A stretch of 64,000 bases of DNA from an uncultured Pelagibacteraceae bacterium (GTDB lineage Bacteria > Pseudomonadota > Alphaproteobacteria > Pelagibacterales > Pelagibacteraceae). The stretch is from positions 1 through 64,000 of the forward strand of contig CACFAI010000003.1 in the NCBI GenBank assembly GCA_902564265.1, read 5' to 3'. Below, piece by piece: positions 20,652-29,730 of this stretch. How positions within the stretch are numbered: the first letter of the stretch is position 1; each line of letters begins with the position of its first letter. The notes beneath the pieces were generated by a model, which was not told where the DNA came from, did not search any database, and saw only the letters and a list, made by a program, of their open reading frames with translations. A program made the position numbers and the translations under genes.

Positions 20652-20677
20652 AAAAATCTGCATAACAGCTATGCAAA
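20652..20677 (-). terminator. attenuator-like hairpin in ornithine decarboxylase leader
   Basis: The minus strand reads TTTGCATA-GCTGT-TATGCAGA followed by TTTTTTTG. The stem is 8 bp with one G-T pair, and the T-run sits about 30 nt before the decarboxylase ATG. It looks like an intrinsic terminator inside the leader, that is, an attenuator. The loop and stem also contain the stop codon of a nine-triplet upstream ORF. Confidence 0.55.
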
Positions 20678-20695
20678 TTTCATTAAATTGAGCAT
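20669..20695 (-). CDS. possible leader peptide (MLNLMKFA) before ornithine decarboxylase
   Basis: An eight-codon ORF on the minus strand (start 20695, stop TAG ending at 20669) begins within the predicted leader. Its last codons and stop fall in the 5' arm of the attenuator-like hairpin. A ribosome stalled or terminating there would block hairpin formation. No clear Shine-Dalgarno sequence precedes it, so translation is uncertain. The arrangement recalls leader-peptide control of ornithine decarboxylase in other bacteria, but the peptide is not recognisably related. Confidence 0.3.
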   Translation of the reverse strand: MLNLMKFA

Positions 20696-20713
20696 TTAAG
20701 GGATTCTTCACCT

Positions 20714-20743
20714 AGTGTAAAGAAAATAATTGATAAAAATCAA
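20714..20743 (-). promoter_or_regulatory. promoter of the polyamine operon
   Basis: On the minus strand TTGATT (20743-20738) and TACACT (20719-20714) are separated by 18 nt. Transcription would start at about 20707 and give a leader of nearly 90 nt that contains the short ORF and the terminator-like hairpin. Confidence 0.45.
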
Positions 20744-20792
20744 TGTTTCCCAAGCTCTTGAAATTTTAAAATTAAACTCCATATAGATCACT

Positions 20793-21353
20793 ATGAACGT
20801 CCAAAACGTAAAAAATATAAGCGAATTTGAAGATAAATCTCTTCTAATTGTGGATGATGATAATCCTTTCAGAGAGCGCTTAGCCAGAGCTATGGAAAAG
20901 AAGGGATTTAAGGTTTCACAAGCTGAAGGTGTAAAAAAAGGAATTGACGCTGTTAAAACAAATAAACCTGCATTTGCTGTAGTGGACTTAAGGCTTGGTG
21001 ATGGTAACGGATTGGAAGTTGTAAAAGAAATTCAAAATTCTAATGCAGATAGTAGAATTGTGATGTTAACAGGCTATGGTAATATTCCAACAGCTGTAGC
21101 AGCAATCAAACAAGGTGCAATTGACTATCTTGCTAAACCAGCCGATGCTGACGACGTTGAAAAAGCACTTTTAGCAGATCCAAATAGAAAAGCTGATCCA
21201 CCAGATAACCCTATGTCTGCAGATAGAGTTAAGTGGGAACATATCCACAGAGTATTTGAATTATGTAATAGAAATGTTTCTGAAACAGCTAGAAGATTAA
21301 AAATGCATCGTAGAACTCTTCAAAGAATTCTTTCTAAAAGATCTCCTAGATAA
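20793..21353 (+). CDS. regA: response regulator of the RegA/PrrA/ActR family
   Basis: RegA-type regulators control redox-dependent genes in alphaproteobacteria. The 186-residue protein has a receiver domain (about 14-125) with acidic pocket LIVDDDNPF, phospho-acceptor aspartate in AVVDLRLGDG (about residue 60), and the conserved lysine in YLAKPADADD. A short proline linker (DPPDNP) leads to a Fis-type helix-turn-helix at the C-terminus (NVSETARRLKMHRRTLQRIL, about 159-178). No sensor kinase is adjacent; RegB is usually encoded elsewhere. It overlaps the convergent bioY stop by 8 nt. Confidence 0.92.
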   Translation: MNVQNVKNISEFEDKSLLIVDDDNPFRERLARAMEKKGFKVSQAEGVKKGIDAVKTNKPAFAVVDLRLGDGNGLEVVKEIQNSNADSRIVMLTGYGNIPTAVAAIKQGAIDYLAKPADADDVEKALLADPNRKADPPDNPMSADRVKWEHIHRVFELCNRNVSETARRLKMHRRTLQRILSKRSPR

Positions 21354-21897
21354 ATTTTTTAATTTTTAATATTTGACTAGATAAAACTGTTAAAATTAAA
21401 ATTTTATATATTTCTATAATTAAAAAAGGTTGCGCTCCTGCAAGAAATACTTGTTTAAAGCTTTTTTCAAATCCCATGTAATTCCATAAACCGAACAAAC
21501 CTAAAATATATGATACGCTAACTGCAAAAATTAAGTAAACAAATATAATTATTGGATCATTTTTTGTTTTAATCTTACCTGCAAAATAAGCAGTAAAAAT
21601 AAATCCTATTAGATAGCCTCCAGTTGGACCCATTAAATATCCAACACCACTTCCTTTTGCAAAAAATGGAAGTCCGATGGATCCTTCAAACAAATATAGA
21701 ATTACGGTGATTGCTGCTAATTTATATCTTAAAGCAATTCCAAGAAATAAAACAACGAAAGTTTGCATTGTAGCTGGAACCAAAGTAAATGGGGTTTGAA
21801 TTTTAGCAGAAATTGCAAGCAATATTGAACCAAATATTACAGCTAATATTGACTTTATTGTTTTTGAATTAAAAGAAATATTTTTACTAAGTTCCAT
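21346..21897 (-). CDS. bioY: biotin transporter BioY
   Basis: BioY is the membrane-embedded substrate-binding (S) component for biotin uptake. The protein has about six hydrophobic segments, and the signature TPFTLVPATMQTFVVLFLG (about 36-54) and GSIGLPFFAKGSGVGYLMGPTGGYL segment match the family. The ORF track starts at TTG (21915); the ATG at 21897 gives a more typical N-terminus (MELSKNISF) and is preferred. No ecfA/ecfT partner genes lie nearby. BioY proteins can work alone with reduced efficiency or use distant ECF modules. The ABC ATPase gene upstream is not of the EcfA type. Confidence 0.87.
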   Translation of the reverse strand: MELSKNISFNSKTIKSILAVIFGSILLAISAKIQTPFTLVPATMQTFVVLFLGIALRYKLAAITVILYLFEGSIGLPFFAKGSGVGYLMGPTGGYLIGFIFTAYFAGKIKTKNDPIIIFVYLIFAVSVSYILGLFGLWNYMGFEKSFKQVFLAGAQPFLIIEIYKILILTVLSSQILKIKKFI

Positions 21898-21928
21898 AGG
21901 TAATAATACTATCAAAATTATTAATAAT

Positions 21929-22846
21929 CTAGTTATTTGTTAAATTAACAAAAACGTCCTCTAAATCTGGGTCCTCAGATTTAATATCTTTAATGACTAT
22001 TCCTTGATTTTCTAATAACTTGATTATTTTTTGTATGTTAAATTCTTGTTTATTATATTCTATTTTAAATTCTGAATCTGTATTGGTTAAAATATTATAA
22101 CCTTTATTTTTCATATCATCTAAAACTATTCTCTTATTAATTTCAAATTTAAGGGTTTTTGTTTGAATCTTATTTAACATATTTTCGGTTGTATCTAATG
22201 CTATAAGATTACCTTTGTGAATTATACCAACTCTGTCGCACAATTCTTCAGCCTCTTGGAGATAGTGTGTAGTCAAAATAATTGTCACTCCAAGTTTTCT
22301 CAGTGATCTTATATTTTCCCACAAATTTTTTCTAAGTTCGACATCAACACCTGCAGTCGGTTCATCTAGTATAATTATAGGTGGTTTATGAACTAAAGCT
22401 TTCGCTATTAATAATCTTCTCTTCATACCTCCTGATAAATTTCTTGTATAACTATTTGATTTATCTTTTAAGGCGACTAATTCAAGGACAGTATCTGTTA
22501 TCCTATCTTTTTTTTTAACACCAAACAAACCAGCTTGAAGATCCAATAGTTTTTTTGGAGTAAAGAAAGGGTCAACGTTTATTTCTTGAGGAACAATTCC
22601 TAGCGAAACTCTTACTTGGCGTGGATTTTTATCTAAATCAAATCCCCATACAATTACTTCACCTGAGGTTTTATCTGTTACACCAGCAAGAATATTTATA
22701 AAAGTACTTTTTCCAGCTCCATTTGGACCAAGAAGTCCTAAAATTTCTCCTTCTTTCACCTCCAAGTTTAAATCTTTAAGTGCATGGATATTCTTTCGAT
22801 AAATTTTATTTAATTTTTTAACAGAAAGTACGTTTTTTTTACTCAT
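21929..22846 (-). CDS. ABC transporter ATP-binding protein (ABC-2 / multidrug type)
   Basis: The 305-residue protein is an ABC ATPase with Walker A GPNGAGKSTF (about 39-48), Q-loop VPQEINVDP, signature LSGGMKRRL (about 140-148), Walker B IIILDEPTAGVD and the H-loop histidine in LTTHYLQEAEELCD. The order and the C-terminal extension (about 230-305) match ABC-2 exporters such as YadG. The membrane subunit is not adjacent, which is unusual for this class, so it is an orphan here. The exported substrate is unknown. Confidence 0.87.
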   Translation of the reverse strand: MSKKNVLSVKKLNKIYRKNIHALKDLNLEVKEGEILGLLGPNGAGKSTFINILAGVTDKTSGEVIVWGFDLDKNPRQVRVSLGIVPQEINVDPFFTPKKLLDLQAGLFGVKKKDRITDTVLELVALKDKSNSYTRNLSGGMKRRLLIAKALVHKPPIIILDEPTAGVDVELRKNLWENIRSLRKLGVTIILTTHYLQEAEELCDRVGIIHKGNLIALDTTENMLNKIQTKTLKFEINKRIVLDDMKNKGYNILTNTDSEFKIEYNKQEFNIQKIIKLLENQGIVIKDIKSEDPDLEDVFVNLTNN

Positions 22847-22896
22847 TTAGATTTATAGGCTTATAACATTAAGGTAAATTAATAATAATTTAATAA

Positions 22897-25668
22897 ATGG
22901 CTGAATTAAATAAAAAAAAACATTTTTATCTTATTGATGGCTCTGGGTATATTTTTCGAGCATATTATGCTCTTCCTCCTCTATCCAGAAAGTCAGATGG
23001 GTTACCAACAGGTGCTGTTGCAGGATTTTGCAATATGCTTTTTAAGTTGTTAGAGGATGCAAAATCAAAAGAAAACAAAGAGAAACCAACTCACTTCGTG
23101 GTTATTTTTGACTCTGCAAGAAAAAACTTTAGGAATGATATTTATCAAGACTATAAAGCGAACAGATCAGACGCCCCTGATGATTTGATCCCTCAGTTTG
23201 AGTACATTCGAAAATCTGTAGAGGCTTTTAATATTCCAGCTGTTGAAATGATTAATTATGAGGCCGACGATTTGATTGCAACTTATTCAAAACAAATTAC
23301 TAAACTTGGGTCTGATGTAACCATTGTTTCATCTGATAAAGATTTAATGCAGCTTCATGACAAAAAAGTAAGAATTTACGATCCTATGAAAAATAAATTT
23401 ATTAAGAAAGAGGATGTAATTGCTAAATTTGGAGTTACTTCAGATAAGGTTATTGATGTTCAATCTTTAGCTGGTGATTCAAGTGACAACGTGCCAGGTG
23501 TTCCTGGAATTGGAGTAAAAACAGCGGCAGAACTAATAAATAAATTTGGAAGTTTAGAAGAACTTCTCAAAAATGCTGAAACAATAAAGCAAAATAAAAG
23601 ACGAGAAACAATTATTGAAAATAAAGATAAAGCTTTAATAAGTAAGAAACTAGTAACTTTAAAAAATGATGTACCTGTAAAAAATAAATTAGATGATTTT
23701 TTATTGAAGGAAATTGATAAAAAAAAACTCTTCAATTTTTTAAGAGATATGGAGTTTAATAGACTGCTAAGTTCAGCGATTTCAACATATGGAGAAATTG
23801 ATTTTGAAAACGAAAATAAAGAACAAGCGCAAAAGACAAAAGATAATCTCTCAAAATCAAACTATAATTTGATAAAGAGCGAGGACGAATTAAAAAAATT
23901 AATACACAAAATAGAGGAAGTCGGAGAACTTGCTATTGACACAGAAACAAACTCCCTTAACCCGCATCTTGCCAAATTGGTTGGTATATCTGTATCTTTT
24001 AAAATAGGTGAAGCTTATTATGTTCCTTTAAATCATTCTAATGGGAAAAATTTGGATGAAAAAAATATACTTAAAATTTTAAAGCCATTATTAGAAGATA
24101 AGACCATTAAAAAGATCGGTCAAAATATAAAATTTGACTACATAATTTTTTATCATAGAGGCATAGAAATGAAATTTTTAGAAGACACAATGTTGATGTC
24201 TTACGTTCTAGATGCTGGAAAAAACAAACATAATATGGATGAATTATCAAAAATTCATTTAGATCATCAAACAATATCTTATAAAGACTTAGTTGGAACT
24301 GGAAAAAAACAAATTACCTTTGATGATGTAGATATTGATCAAGCAAAAGATTATGCAGCTGAAGATGCTGATGTTACTTATAGGTTATACAAAAAATTTT
24401 TGAAAGATATCAAAGAAGAGAAATTAGTAAATATTTATGAGTCTTTTGAAAAACCAATGATTGAAATTTTAGCTAAAATGGAAATTAGTGGAATAAAGTT
24501 GGATAAAGATTTCTTATTAAAACTTTCAAAAAAATTTAAAAAAAAAATAGCTGAATTAGAAAAAGACGTTTTCAAAATATCAAAAAAGAAATTTAAAATT
24601 GGTTCAACAAAACAGCTTGGTGAAATAATGTACAATGATTTAAAAATTTCAACATTAAAAAAAACAAAAAAAGGAAGCTTTGCCACGAGTGCCAGTGTTT
24701 TGGAAGATCTGGCATTTAAAGGACATGAATTACCTAAGTTAGTCTTAGAGTGGAGGCAAATTTCAAAGCTCCAAAATACATATTCAGACTCACTTCCAGA
24801 ATTTATCAATCCTGTTTCAAAAAGGGTTCATACATCTTTTTTGTTGGCAGCTACAACAACTGGTAGGTTAGCATCAAGTGATCCAAATTTACAAAATATT
24901 CCAATTAAGTCTGAAGATGGAAAAGAAATAAGAAAAGCCTTTATTTCAGAAAAAGGAAATTCACTTTTATCTGCTGATTATAATCAAATTGAAATGAGAA
25001 TACTTTCTGATTTAGCAGATGTGAAAGAATTAAAAAAAGCGTTTAATAATAATGAAGATATTCATTCTTTAACAGCCAGCCAAATTTTTAACGTAGAAAT
25101 TAATAAAGTGACTAAAGAGATGAGGAGAAAAGCAAAAGCAATTAATTTTGGCATTATCTATGGTATTTCACAGTACGGACTAGCTAAACAAATTTCTGTT
25201 TCAACAGCTGATGCTGAAATTTTTCTAAAGGCGTATTTTAAAAAATTCCCTGAGATAAAAGACTACATGTCGTCCACAATAAAACATTGTAGAAGGAGTG
25301 GATTTGTTAACAATATTTTTGGCAGAAAAACACACATTATGGGTATCAATGATAAGAATTTTAATATTAGAAACTTTCAAGAAAGGGCAGCGATTAATGC
25401 ACCAATACAAGGGTCAGCATCGGAATTAATGCGAATAGCCATGATAAGAATTTTTAATAAACTTAAAGAAGAAACAAAATTAAAGACAAAATTATTATTA
25501 CAAATTCACGACGAACTAATATTTGAAATACCTAATAATGAACTTGATAGAATCAAAAAACTAATTCAAACAGAAATGACCAGTGTTAAATCAAGCGATC
25601 ATCATACTTTTTCAATACCTATTCTAGTAGATGTAAATATTGGGGATAATTGGGGTATGTTGCATTAA
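22897..25668 (+). CDS. polA: DNA polymerase I
   Basis: PolA fills gaps and removes RNA primers and damaged nucleotides. All three domains are present in 923 residues: the 5'-3' exonuclease (about 1-290, with VIFDSARKNFRND, YEADDLIATY and GDSSDNVPGVPGIG), the 3'-5' proofreading domain (about 320-510, with LAIDTETNSL, IGQNIKFD and YAAEDADVTYRLY) and the polymerase domain (about 520-923, with TTTGRLASSDPNLQNIP, SADYNQIEMRIL, RRKAKAINFGIIYG and LLQIHDELIFE). The proofreading acidic residues look intact. The gene is monocistronic with a 51-nt gap to chvI. Confidence 0.97.
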   Translation: MAELNKKKHFYLIDGSGYIFRAYYALPPLSRKSDGLPTGAVAGFCNMLFKLLEDAKSKENKEKPTHFVVIFDSARKNFRNDIYQDYKANRSDAPDDLIPQFEYIRKSVEAFNIPAVEMINYEADDLIATYSKQITKLGSDVTIVSSDKDLMQLHDKKVRIYDPMKNKFIKKEDVIAKFGVTSDKVIDVQSLAGDSSDNVPGVPGIGVKTAAELINKFGSLEELLKNAETIKQNKRRETIIENKDKALISKKLVTLKNDVPVKNKLDDFLLKEIDKKKLFNFLRDMEFNRLLSSAISTYGEIDFENENKEQAQKTKDNLSKSNYNLIKSEDELKKLIHKIEEVGELAIDTETNSLNPHLAKLVGISVSFKIGEAYYVPLNHSNGKNLDEKNILKILKPLLEDKTIKKIGQNIKFDYIIFYHRGIEMKFLEDTMLMSYVLDAGKNKHNMDELSKIHLDHQTISYKDLVGTGKKQITFDDVDIDQAKDYAAEDADVTYRLYKKFLKDIKEEKLVNIYESFEKPMIEILAKMEISGIKLDKDFLLKLSKKFKKKIAELEKDVFKISKKKFKIGSTKQLGEIMYNDLKISTLKKTKKGSFATSASVLEDLAFKGHELPKLVLEWRQISKLQNTYSDSLPEFINPVSKRVHTSFLLAATTTGRLASSDPNLQNIPIKSEDGKEIRKAFISEKGNSLLSADYNQIEMRILSDLADVKELKKAFNNNEDIHSLTASQIFNVEINKVTKEMRRKAKAINFGIIYGISQYGLAKQISVSTADAEIFLKAYFKKFPEIKDYMSSTIKHCRRSGFVNNIFGRKTHIMGINDKNFNIRNFQERAAINAPIQGSASELMRIAMIRIFNKLKEETKLKTKLLLQIHDELIFEIPNNELDRIKKLIQTEMTSVKSSDHHTFSIPILVDVNIGDNWGMLH

Positions 25669-25678
25669 ATAATAGTGT

Positions 25679-25702
25679 ATTGTCTAAATTGAGACAATTT
25701 AG
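25679..25702. repeat. overlapping inverted repeats before chvI
   Basis: Two mutually exclusive inverted repeats share this site: ATTGTCT-AAATTG-AGACAAT (25679-25698) and CTAAATT-GAGAC-AATTTAG (25684-25702). They lie just after polA and 18 nt before the chvI start. They could be an operator for autoregulation, or a weak polA terminator since T-rich sequence follows. Function is inferred. Confidence 0.35.
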
Positions 25703-25719
25703 TATTTTTATATTAGGCT

Positions 25720-26418
25720 ATGACACAGACAATCGCTCTAATAGATGACGATAGAAATATTCTTACCAGCTTAAGTATTGCTTTAGAAAAAGAAGGTTTT
25801 AAAGTTCAAACTTATTTAGATGGCGAGAGTGCACTTATAGGACTAACAAGAACACCACCTGACCTAGCGATTGTAGATATTAAAATGCCTAAAATGGATG
25901 GGGAAGAATTACTAAAAAAATTAAGAAAAAAAAGTTCATTGCCAGTAATTTTTTTAACTTCAAAAGATGAGGAAGTAGATGAACTTTTGGGTTTAAAGTT
26001 AGGAGCAGATGATTTCGTTAAAAAATCTGGTGGTTTTTCAATTAAAGTTTTAGTCGAAAGAATAAGAGTTCAACTAAGAAAGAAAAATATAAGTGTAGAT
26101 GATAGTAAAAATATAATTACACATGGTAAACTTAAGTTGGATCCCTCACAACTTGAATGTGAATGGGACGGTAAACAGTTACCAGATAAATTGACAACAA
26201 CAGAATTTTTAATCGTCCAAGAGCTTGCTAAAAGACCAGGGATAATTAAAGAAAGAGCACAATTAATGGATATTGCTTATAGAGAAGATACTGATATCGA
26301 GGATAGAACTATTGATAGTCACGTTAAAAGAATAAGAAAAAAATTTAAAAAAATTGACTCAAGTTTTTCCGCTATAGAAACAAGATATGGAAGTGGCTAT
26401 AGGTGGAATGTTAATTAA
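25720..26418 (+). CDS. chvI: response regulator ChvI (OmpR family)
   Basis: ChvI is the DNA-binding regulator of the ChvG-ChvI envelope/acid stress system of alphaproteobacteria. The 232-residue protein has a receiver domain with LIDDDRNIL, phospho-acceptor aspartate in [13 protein letters not shown] (about residue 52) and the lysine in [10 protein letters not shown], then a winged-helix domain (about 130-230) ending in [13 protein letters not shown] and [10 protein letters not shown]. The stop overlaps the start of the kinase gene. The synteny chvI-chvG-ahcY is typical of the group and supports the name over generic OmpR. Confidence 0.92.
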   Translation: MTQTIALIDDDRNILTSLSIALEKEGFKVQTYLDGESALIGLTRTPPDLAIVDIKMPKMDGEELLKKLRKKSSLPVIFLTSKDEEVDELLGLKLGADDFVKKSGGFSIKVLVERIRVQLRKKNISVDDSKNIITHGKLKLDPSQLECEWDGKQLPDKLTTTEFLIVQELAKRPGIIKERAQLMDIAYREDTDIEDRTIDSHVKRIRKKFKKIDSSFSAIETRYGSGYRWNVN

Positions 26419-27956
26419 TGTTTTCTTCACTTATCAAAAACCTCTCTATTCTTAAAAAATTTTTATTCATCAATCTTTTAATTTTCATATTTATTGGTAC
26501 ATTAACCATAATCTATCTTAATTATGTTCAACCAAACTTAATTAAAAAAAAAACATCTCTTCAAATTGAGGTTATAAATAATACGATTAATAATTTAAAT
26601 AGACTCAATATTGAATTTGAAAAAAATGAGGTAAAAAAATTTTTATTGTCGACAAGATTTTTATTTCAAAATCTTGATAGAGTTATTTTTTTTAGCGAGT
26701 CATTTGAAATTTTAGCAGATACAGATACACTTGATCTTGATCCAAGATCCTTTTCATCAAGAATTGAAATAGTAGAATTTGATCTACAAAATAACGAAGA
26801 TAAAAAAAAAACAACCAGTGAATTAATTGATCCAAAAAAAAAGAGTCAATTTAAAGAGACCCTTCAAGAATATTCGATATCCGAGGATTATGGTAAGCCT
26901 GTTACTTTTACAAGTGAAACGTACAATAAATTTAAATTATCAACTATTAAGAATATTTTGCTTAATGATCAAAATGTTGGGTATATTCTAATATCCCAGA
27001 ATGCAAATGATGTTAAAACTGCAATAAATGAGAGAAAAACTTTTGTAATTCGAACGGCAATATTAATCGCAATTGTAATCTTTATTTTTTCTTTAGTTTT
27101 AAATAGATATTTTTTAAAACCAATCAAAAATCTTGTAAACTATACTGAAAACATAAAAGAGAAGAGTAAAAAGAAAATAGATATTAAAAGCTTAATAAAA
27201 AGAAATGATGAGCTAGGAACTTTGTCGTTATCTCTTGATGAAATGACAAATGAATTACAAAAAAGAGTTAACACAGCTGAAAATTTTTCCACAGATTTAG
27301 TTCATGAAATAAGAAATCCCCTAGCCTCACTTAAGAGTGCATCTGAATTATTAGAAGTTACCAATAGCAACTCTGAAAAAGAAAAATTAACAAAAATTTT
27401 GACCCACGATGTGGAGAGAATTGAAAGATTAATAACTGATTATTCCCAGATGCTCAAAGATGAAGTTGCGATCACTAAGGAAAGTATGAAAATTTTAGAC
27501 TTAAAAAAAATTGCTGATTCAGTTGTTGATGACTTTAACGCTATATACAATACAAAACGTGGTATTAACATAAATTTACAATTTAAAAATTCTGGCCAAA
27601 AGTTTAATATTAAAGGTATAGAAAATAGGATTGAACAAGTCCTAGCAAACCTTCTTGAAAATTCTATTTCATTTAGTAAAGATAATCAGAGCATTGTAGT
27701 TAAACTCTCCCAGAAAAAAGATGGAAAAATTTCTCTTAGTGTAATTGACGAGGGAATTGGGTTTAAAGAAAAAAATACGGATAAAATTTTTAAAAGATTT
27801 TATAGTAATAGACCAGATAAATTTGGTGAACACTCTGGATTAGGATTGAATATTGTCAAAAATCTAGTTGATCTTCATGGGGGTCAAGTGATCGCATCAA
27901 ATAATGTTAATAAAAAGGGAGCAAAAGTAGAAATTATTTTCCCAAAATTTAATTGA
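26418..27956 (+). CDS. chvG: sensor histidine kinase ChvG
   Basis: This 512-residue inner-membrane kinase pairs with ChvI. Membrane segments lie at about 13-33 and 211-232 and flank a periplasmic sensor region. A HAMP domain (about 233-285) follows, then the phospho-acceptor histidine in DLVHEIRNPLASLKSA (about residue 295), the N box ANLLENSISFS, and G boxes IDEGIGF and GEHSGLGLNIVKNLV. In rhizobia ChvG is held inactive by periplasmic ExoR; no ExoR gene is visible here. The gene is coupled to chvI by a one-base stop/start overlap. Confidence 0.92.
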   Translation: MFSSLIKNLSILKKFLFINLLIFIFIGTLTIIYLNYVQPNLIKKKTSLQIEVINNTINNLNRLNIEFEKNEVKKFLLSTRFLFQNLDRVIFFSESFEILADTDTLDLDPRSFSSRIEIVEFDLQNNEDKKKTTSELIDPKKKSQFKETLQEYSISEDYGKPVTFTSETYNKFKLSTIKNILLNDQNVGYILISQNANDVKTAINERKTFVIRTAILIAIVIFIFSLVLNRYFLKPIKNLVNYTENIKEKSKKKIDIKSLIKRNDELGTLSLSLDEMTNELQKRVNTAENFSTDLVHEIRNPLASLKSASELLEVTNSNSEKEKLTKILTHDVERIERLITDYSQMLKDEVAITKESMKILDLKKIADSVVDDFNAIYNTKRGININLQFKNSGQKFNIKGIENRIEQVLANLLENSISFSKDNQSIVVKLSQKKDGKISLSVIDEGIGFKEKNTDKIFKRFYSNRPDKFGEHSGLGLNIVKNLVDLHGGQVIASNNVNKKGAKVEIIFPKFN

Positions 27957-27971
27957 TCTATTGAATAAATT

Positions 27972-27990
27972 ATCTTTTAATGTAAAAGAT
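27972..27990. repeat. inverted repeat before ahcY
   Basis: ATCTTTTA-ATG-TAAAAGAT is a perfect 8-bp inverted repeat located 9 nt before the ahcY start. It could form a hairpin in the chvG-ahcY intercistronic RNA or be an operator. It does not resemble a known SAH riboswitch. Confidence 0.35.
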
Positions 27991-27998
27991 TTGCAAAA

Positions 27999-29285
27999 AT
28001 GAGCGATTACAAAGTAAAAGATATCAAATTAGCCGAGTTCGGCAGAAAAGAAATTTCACTTGCTGAAACTGAAATGCCTGGACTTATGGCTTTAAGAAAA
28101 GAGTACAAAGGAAAGTCCCCTTTAAAAGGAGCTAGAATTTTAGGTTGTCTACACATGACAATTCAAACTGCTGTGCTTATTGAGACATTAGTAGCTCTTG
28201 GTGCAGAGTGTAGATGGTCATCATGTAATATTTTTTCAACACAAGATCATGCGGCTGCAGCGATAGCAAAAGCTGGAATACCTGTGTTTGCCTGGAAAGG
28301 TGAAACAGAGGAAGAGTATTGGTGGTGTGTAAAACAAACAATTGAAGGTAAAAAAGATTGGAAGCCAAACATGATTTTAGATGATGGAGGTGACTTAACA
28401 GCTCTAATGCATAAAGATTATAAACATTTAATGAAAGATATTAAAGGTTTGTCAGAGGAGACTACTACAGGTGTTTTAGCCTTAAAAAAGATGGAGAGTG
28501 AAGGGACATTATTAGTACCAGCAATAAATGTTAATGACTCAGTGACAAAATCAAAATTTGATAATTTATATGGGTGCAGAGAAAGTTTAGTAGATGGAAT
28601 TAAAAGAGCTACAGATGTGATGATGTCAGGTAAGGTTGCAATTGTTGCAGGATTTGGTGATGTGGGCAAAGGAAGCGCAGCATCATTGAGGCAATCTGGA
28701 GCAAGAGTTATGATTACTGAAACTGACCCAATATGTGCGTTACAGGCAGCAATGGAAGGTTATGAAGTAGTATTAATGGATGAAATGATTAAAGAGGCAG
28801 ACATAGTGGTAACCGCGACTGGTAACAAGGATATTATAACTGCAGATCATATGAGAGATATGAAGGATAGAGCGATACTATGTAATATCGGACACTTTGA
28901 TAATGAAATTCAGGTTGAAGCATTAAAAAATTATAAATGGGATGAAATTAAACCACAAGTGCACGAAATAGAATTACCAAGCAAAAAAAGAATTATTCTT
29001 TTAGCTGAAGGTAGACTTGTTAATCTTGGATGTGCAACAGGTCACCCAAGTTTTGTAATGAGCGCATCTTTTACAAATCAAGTTACCGCTCAAATAGAAC
29101 TTTGGAACAATTCCTCGAAATATGAAAAAAAGGTTTATGTTTTACCAAAACATCTTGATGAGAAGGTAGCTATGTTACACCTAGAAAAAGTGGGAGCAAA
29201 GTTAACAAAACTGTCAAAAGAACAGGCTGATTATATTAGCGTAAAACAAGAAGGGCCATATAAGCCAGATGCTTACCGCTACTAA
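27999..29285 (+). CDS. ahcY: adenosylhomocysteinase
   Basis: AhcY hydrolyses S-adenosylhomocysteine to adenosine and homocysteine, removing the product inhibitor of methyltransferases and closing the SAM cycle. The 428-residue NAD-dependent enzyme shows [16 protein letters not shown], the NAD motif [16 protein letters not shown] (about 212-227), [22 protein letters not shown] and the C-terminal KPDAYRY tail. It supports the methionine pathway genes metX/metW elsewhere in the window. Its end overlaps tsaE by 17 nt. Confidence 0.97.
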   Translation: MSDYKVKDIKLAEFGRKEISLAETEMPGLMALRKEYKGKSPLKGARILGCLHMTIQTAVLIETLVALGAECRWSSCNIFSTQDHAAAAIAKAGIPVFAWKGETEEEYWWCVKQTIEGKKDWKPNMILDDGGDLTALMHKDYKHLMKDIKGLSEETTTGVLALKKMESEGTLLVPAINVNDSVTKSKFDNLYGCRESLVDGIKRATDVMMSGKVAIVAGFGDVGKGSAASLRQSGARVMITETDPICALQAAMEGYEVVLMDEMIKEADIVVTATGNKDIITADHMRDMKDRAILCNIGHFDNEIQVEALKNYKWDEIKPQVHEIELPSKKRIILLAEGRLVNLGCATGHPSFVMSASFTNQVTAQIELWNNSSKYEKKVYVLPKHLDEKVAMLHLEKVGAKLTKLSKEQADYISVKQEGPYKPDAYRY

Positions 29286-29730
29286 TCGTAGCAATATAAA
29301 AATTTCAAAAGAAATTGAGTTAAAAAGATTTTCTGAGAAAACTTCTACATTTATAAAAAAATTTAATACAATTTTTTTATACGGCGAACTTGGAGTTGGG
29401 AAAACTACATTTACTAAATATTTGATCAATAACCTGCAAAAAAAGGAAAAAAACAAGGTTACAGAAATACCTAGCCCAACATTCAATTTAGTTTACGAGT
29501 ACAAGATTAAAAAATTTAGAATTCAGCATTTTGATTTGTATAGATTAAAAAATAAAAAAGAATGTCTTAATATAGGTCTTTTTGAGGATGATAATGTGAT
29601 TTCAATTATTGAATGGCCAGAAAAAGTTCATTTTAAACCAAAAAAAAGGATAGAAATTTATTTCAAATATTTTGATAATTATAATTCGAGGCTATTAAAA
29701 ATTAAATTTTTTGGAAAAAATGAAGCTTAA
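29269..29730 (+). CDS. tsaE: tRNA threonylcarbamoyladenosine biosynthesis protein TsaE
   Basis: TsaE is the ATPase that powers the TsaB-TsaD complex making the t6A modification at position 37 of ANN-decoding tRNAs. The 153-residue protein has Walker [17 protein letters not shown] (about 39-54), the [10 protein letters not shown] motif (about 69-78), HFDLYRLK and IIEWPEKV, all family signatures. Its start lies inside the end of ahcY in another frame, giving a 17-nt overlap. It is followed by amgK and murU, a conserved alphaproteobacterial trio. Confidence 0.95.
   Translation: MLTATNRSNIKISKEIELKRFSEKTSTFIKKFNTIFLYGELGVGKTTFTKYLINNLQKKEKNKVTEIPSPTFNLVYEYKIKKFRIQHFDLYRLKNKKECLNIGLFEDDNVISIIEWPEKVHFKPKKRIEIYFKYFDNYNSRLLKIKFFGKNEA

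Noticed and set aside
24435-24809. 124-aa minus-strand ORF inside polA
   Set aside because: Antisense to the highly conserved polymerase gene; no independent signals.
27957-27998. SAH riboswitch in front of ahcY
   Set aside because: The gap is only 42 nt and holds a simple AT-rich inverted repeat; no SAH aptamer motif fits.
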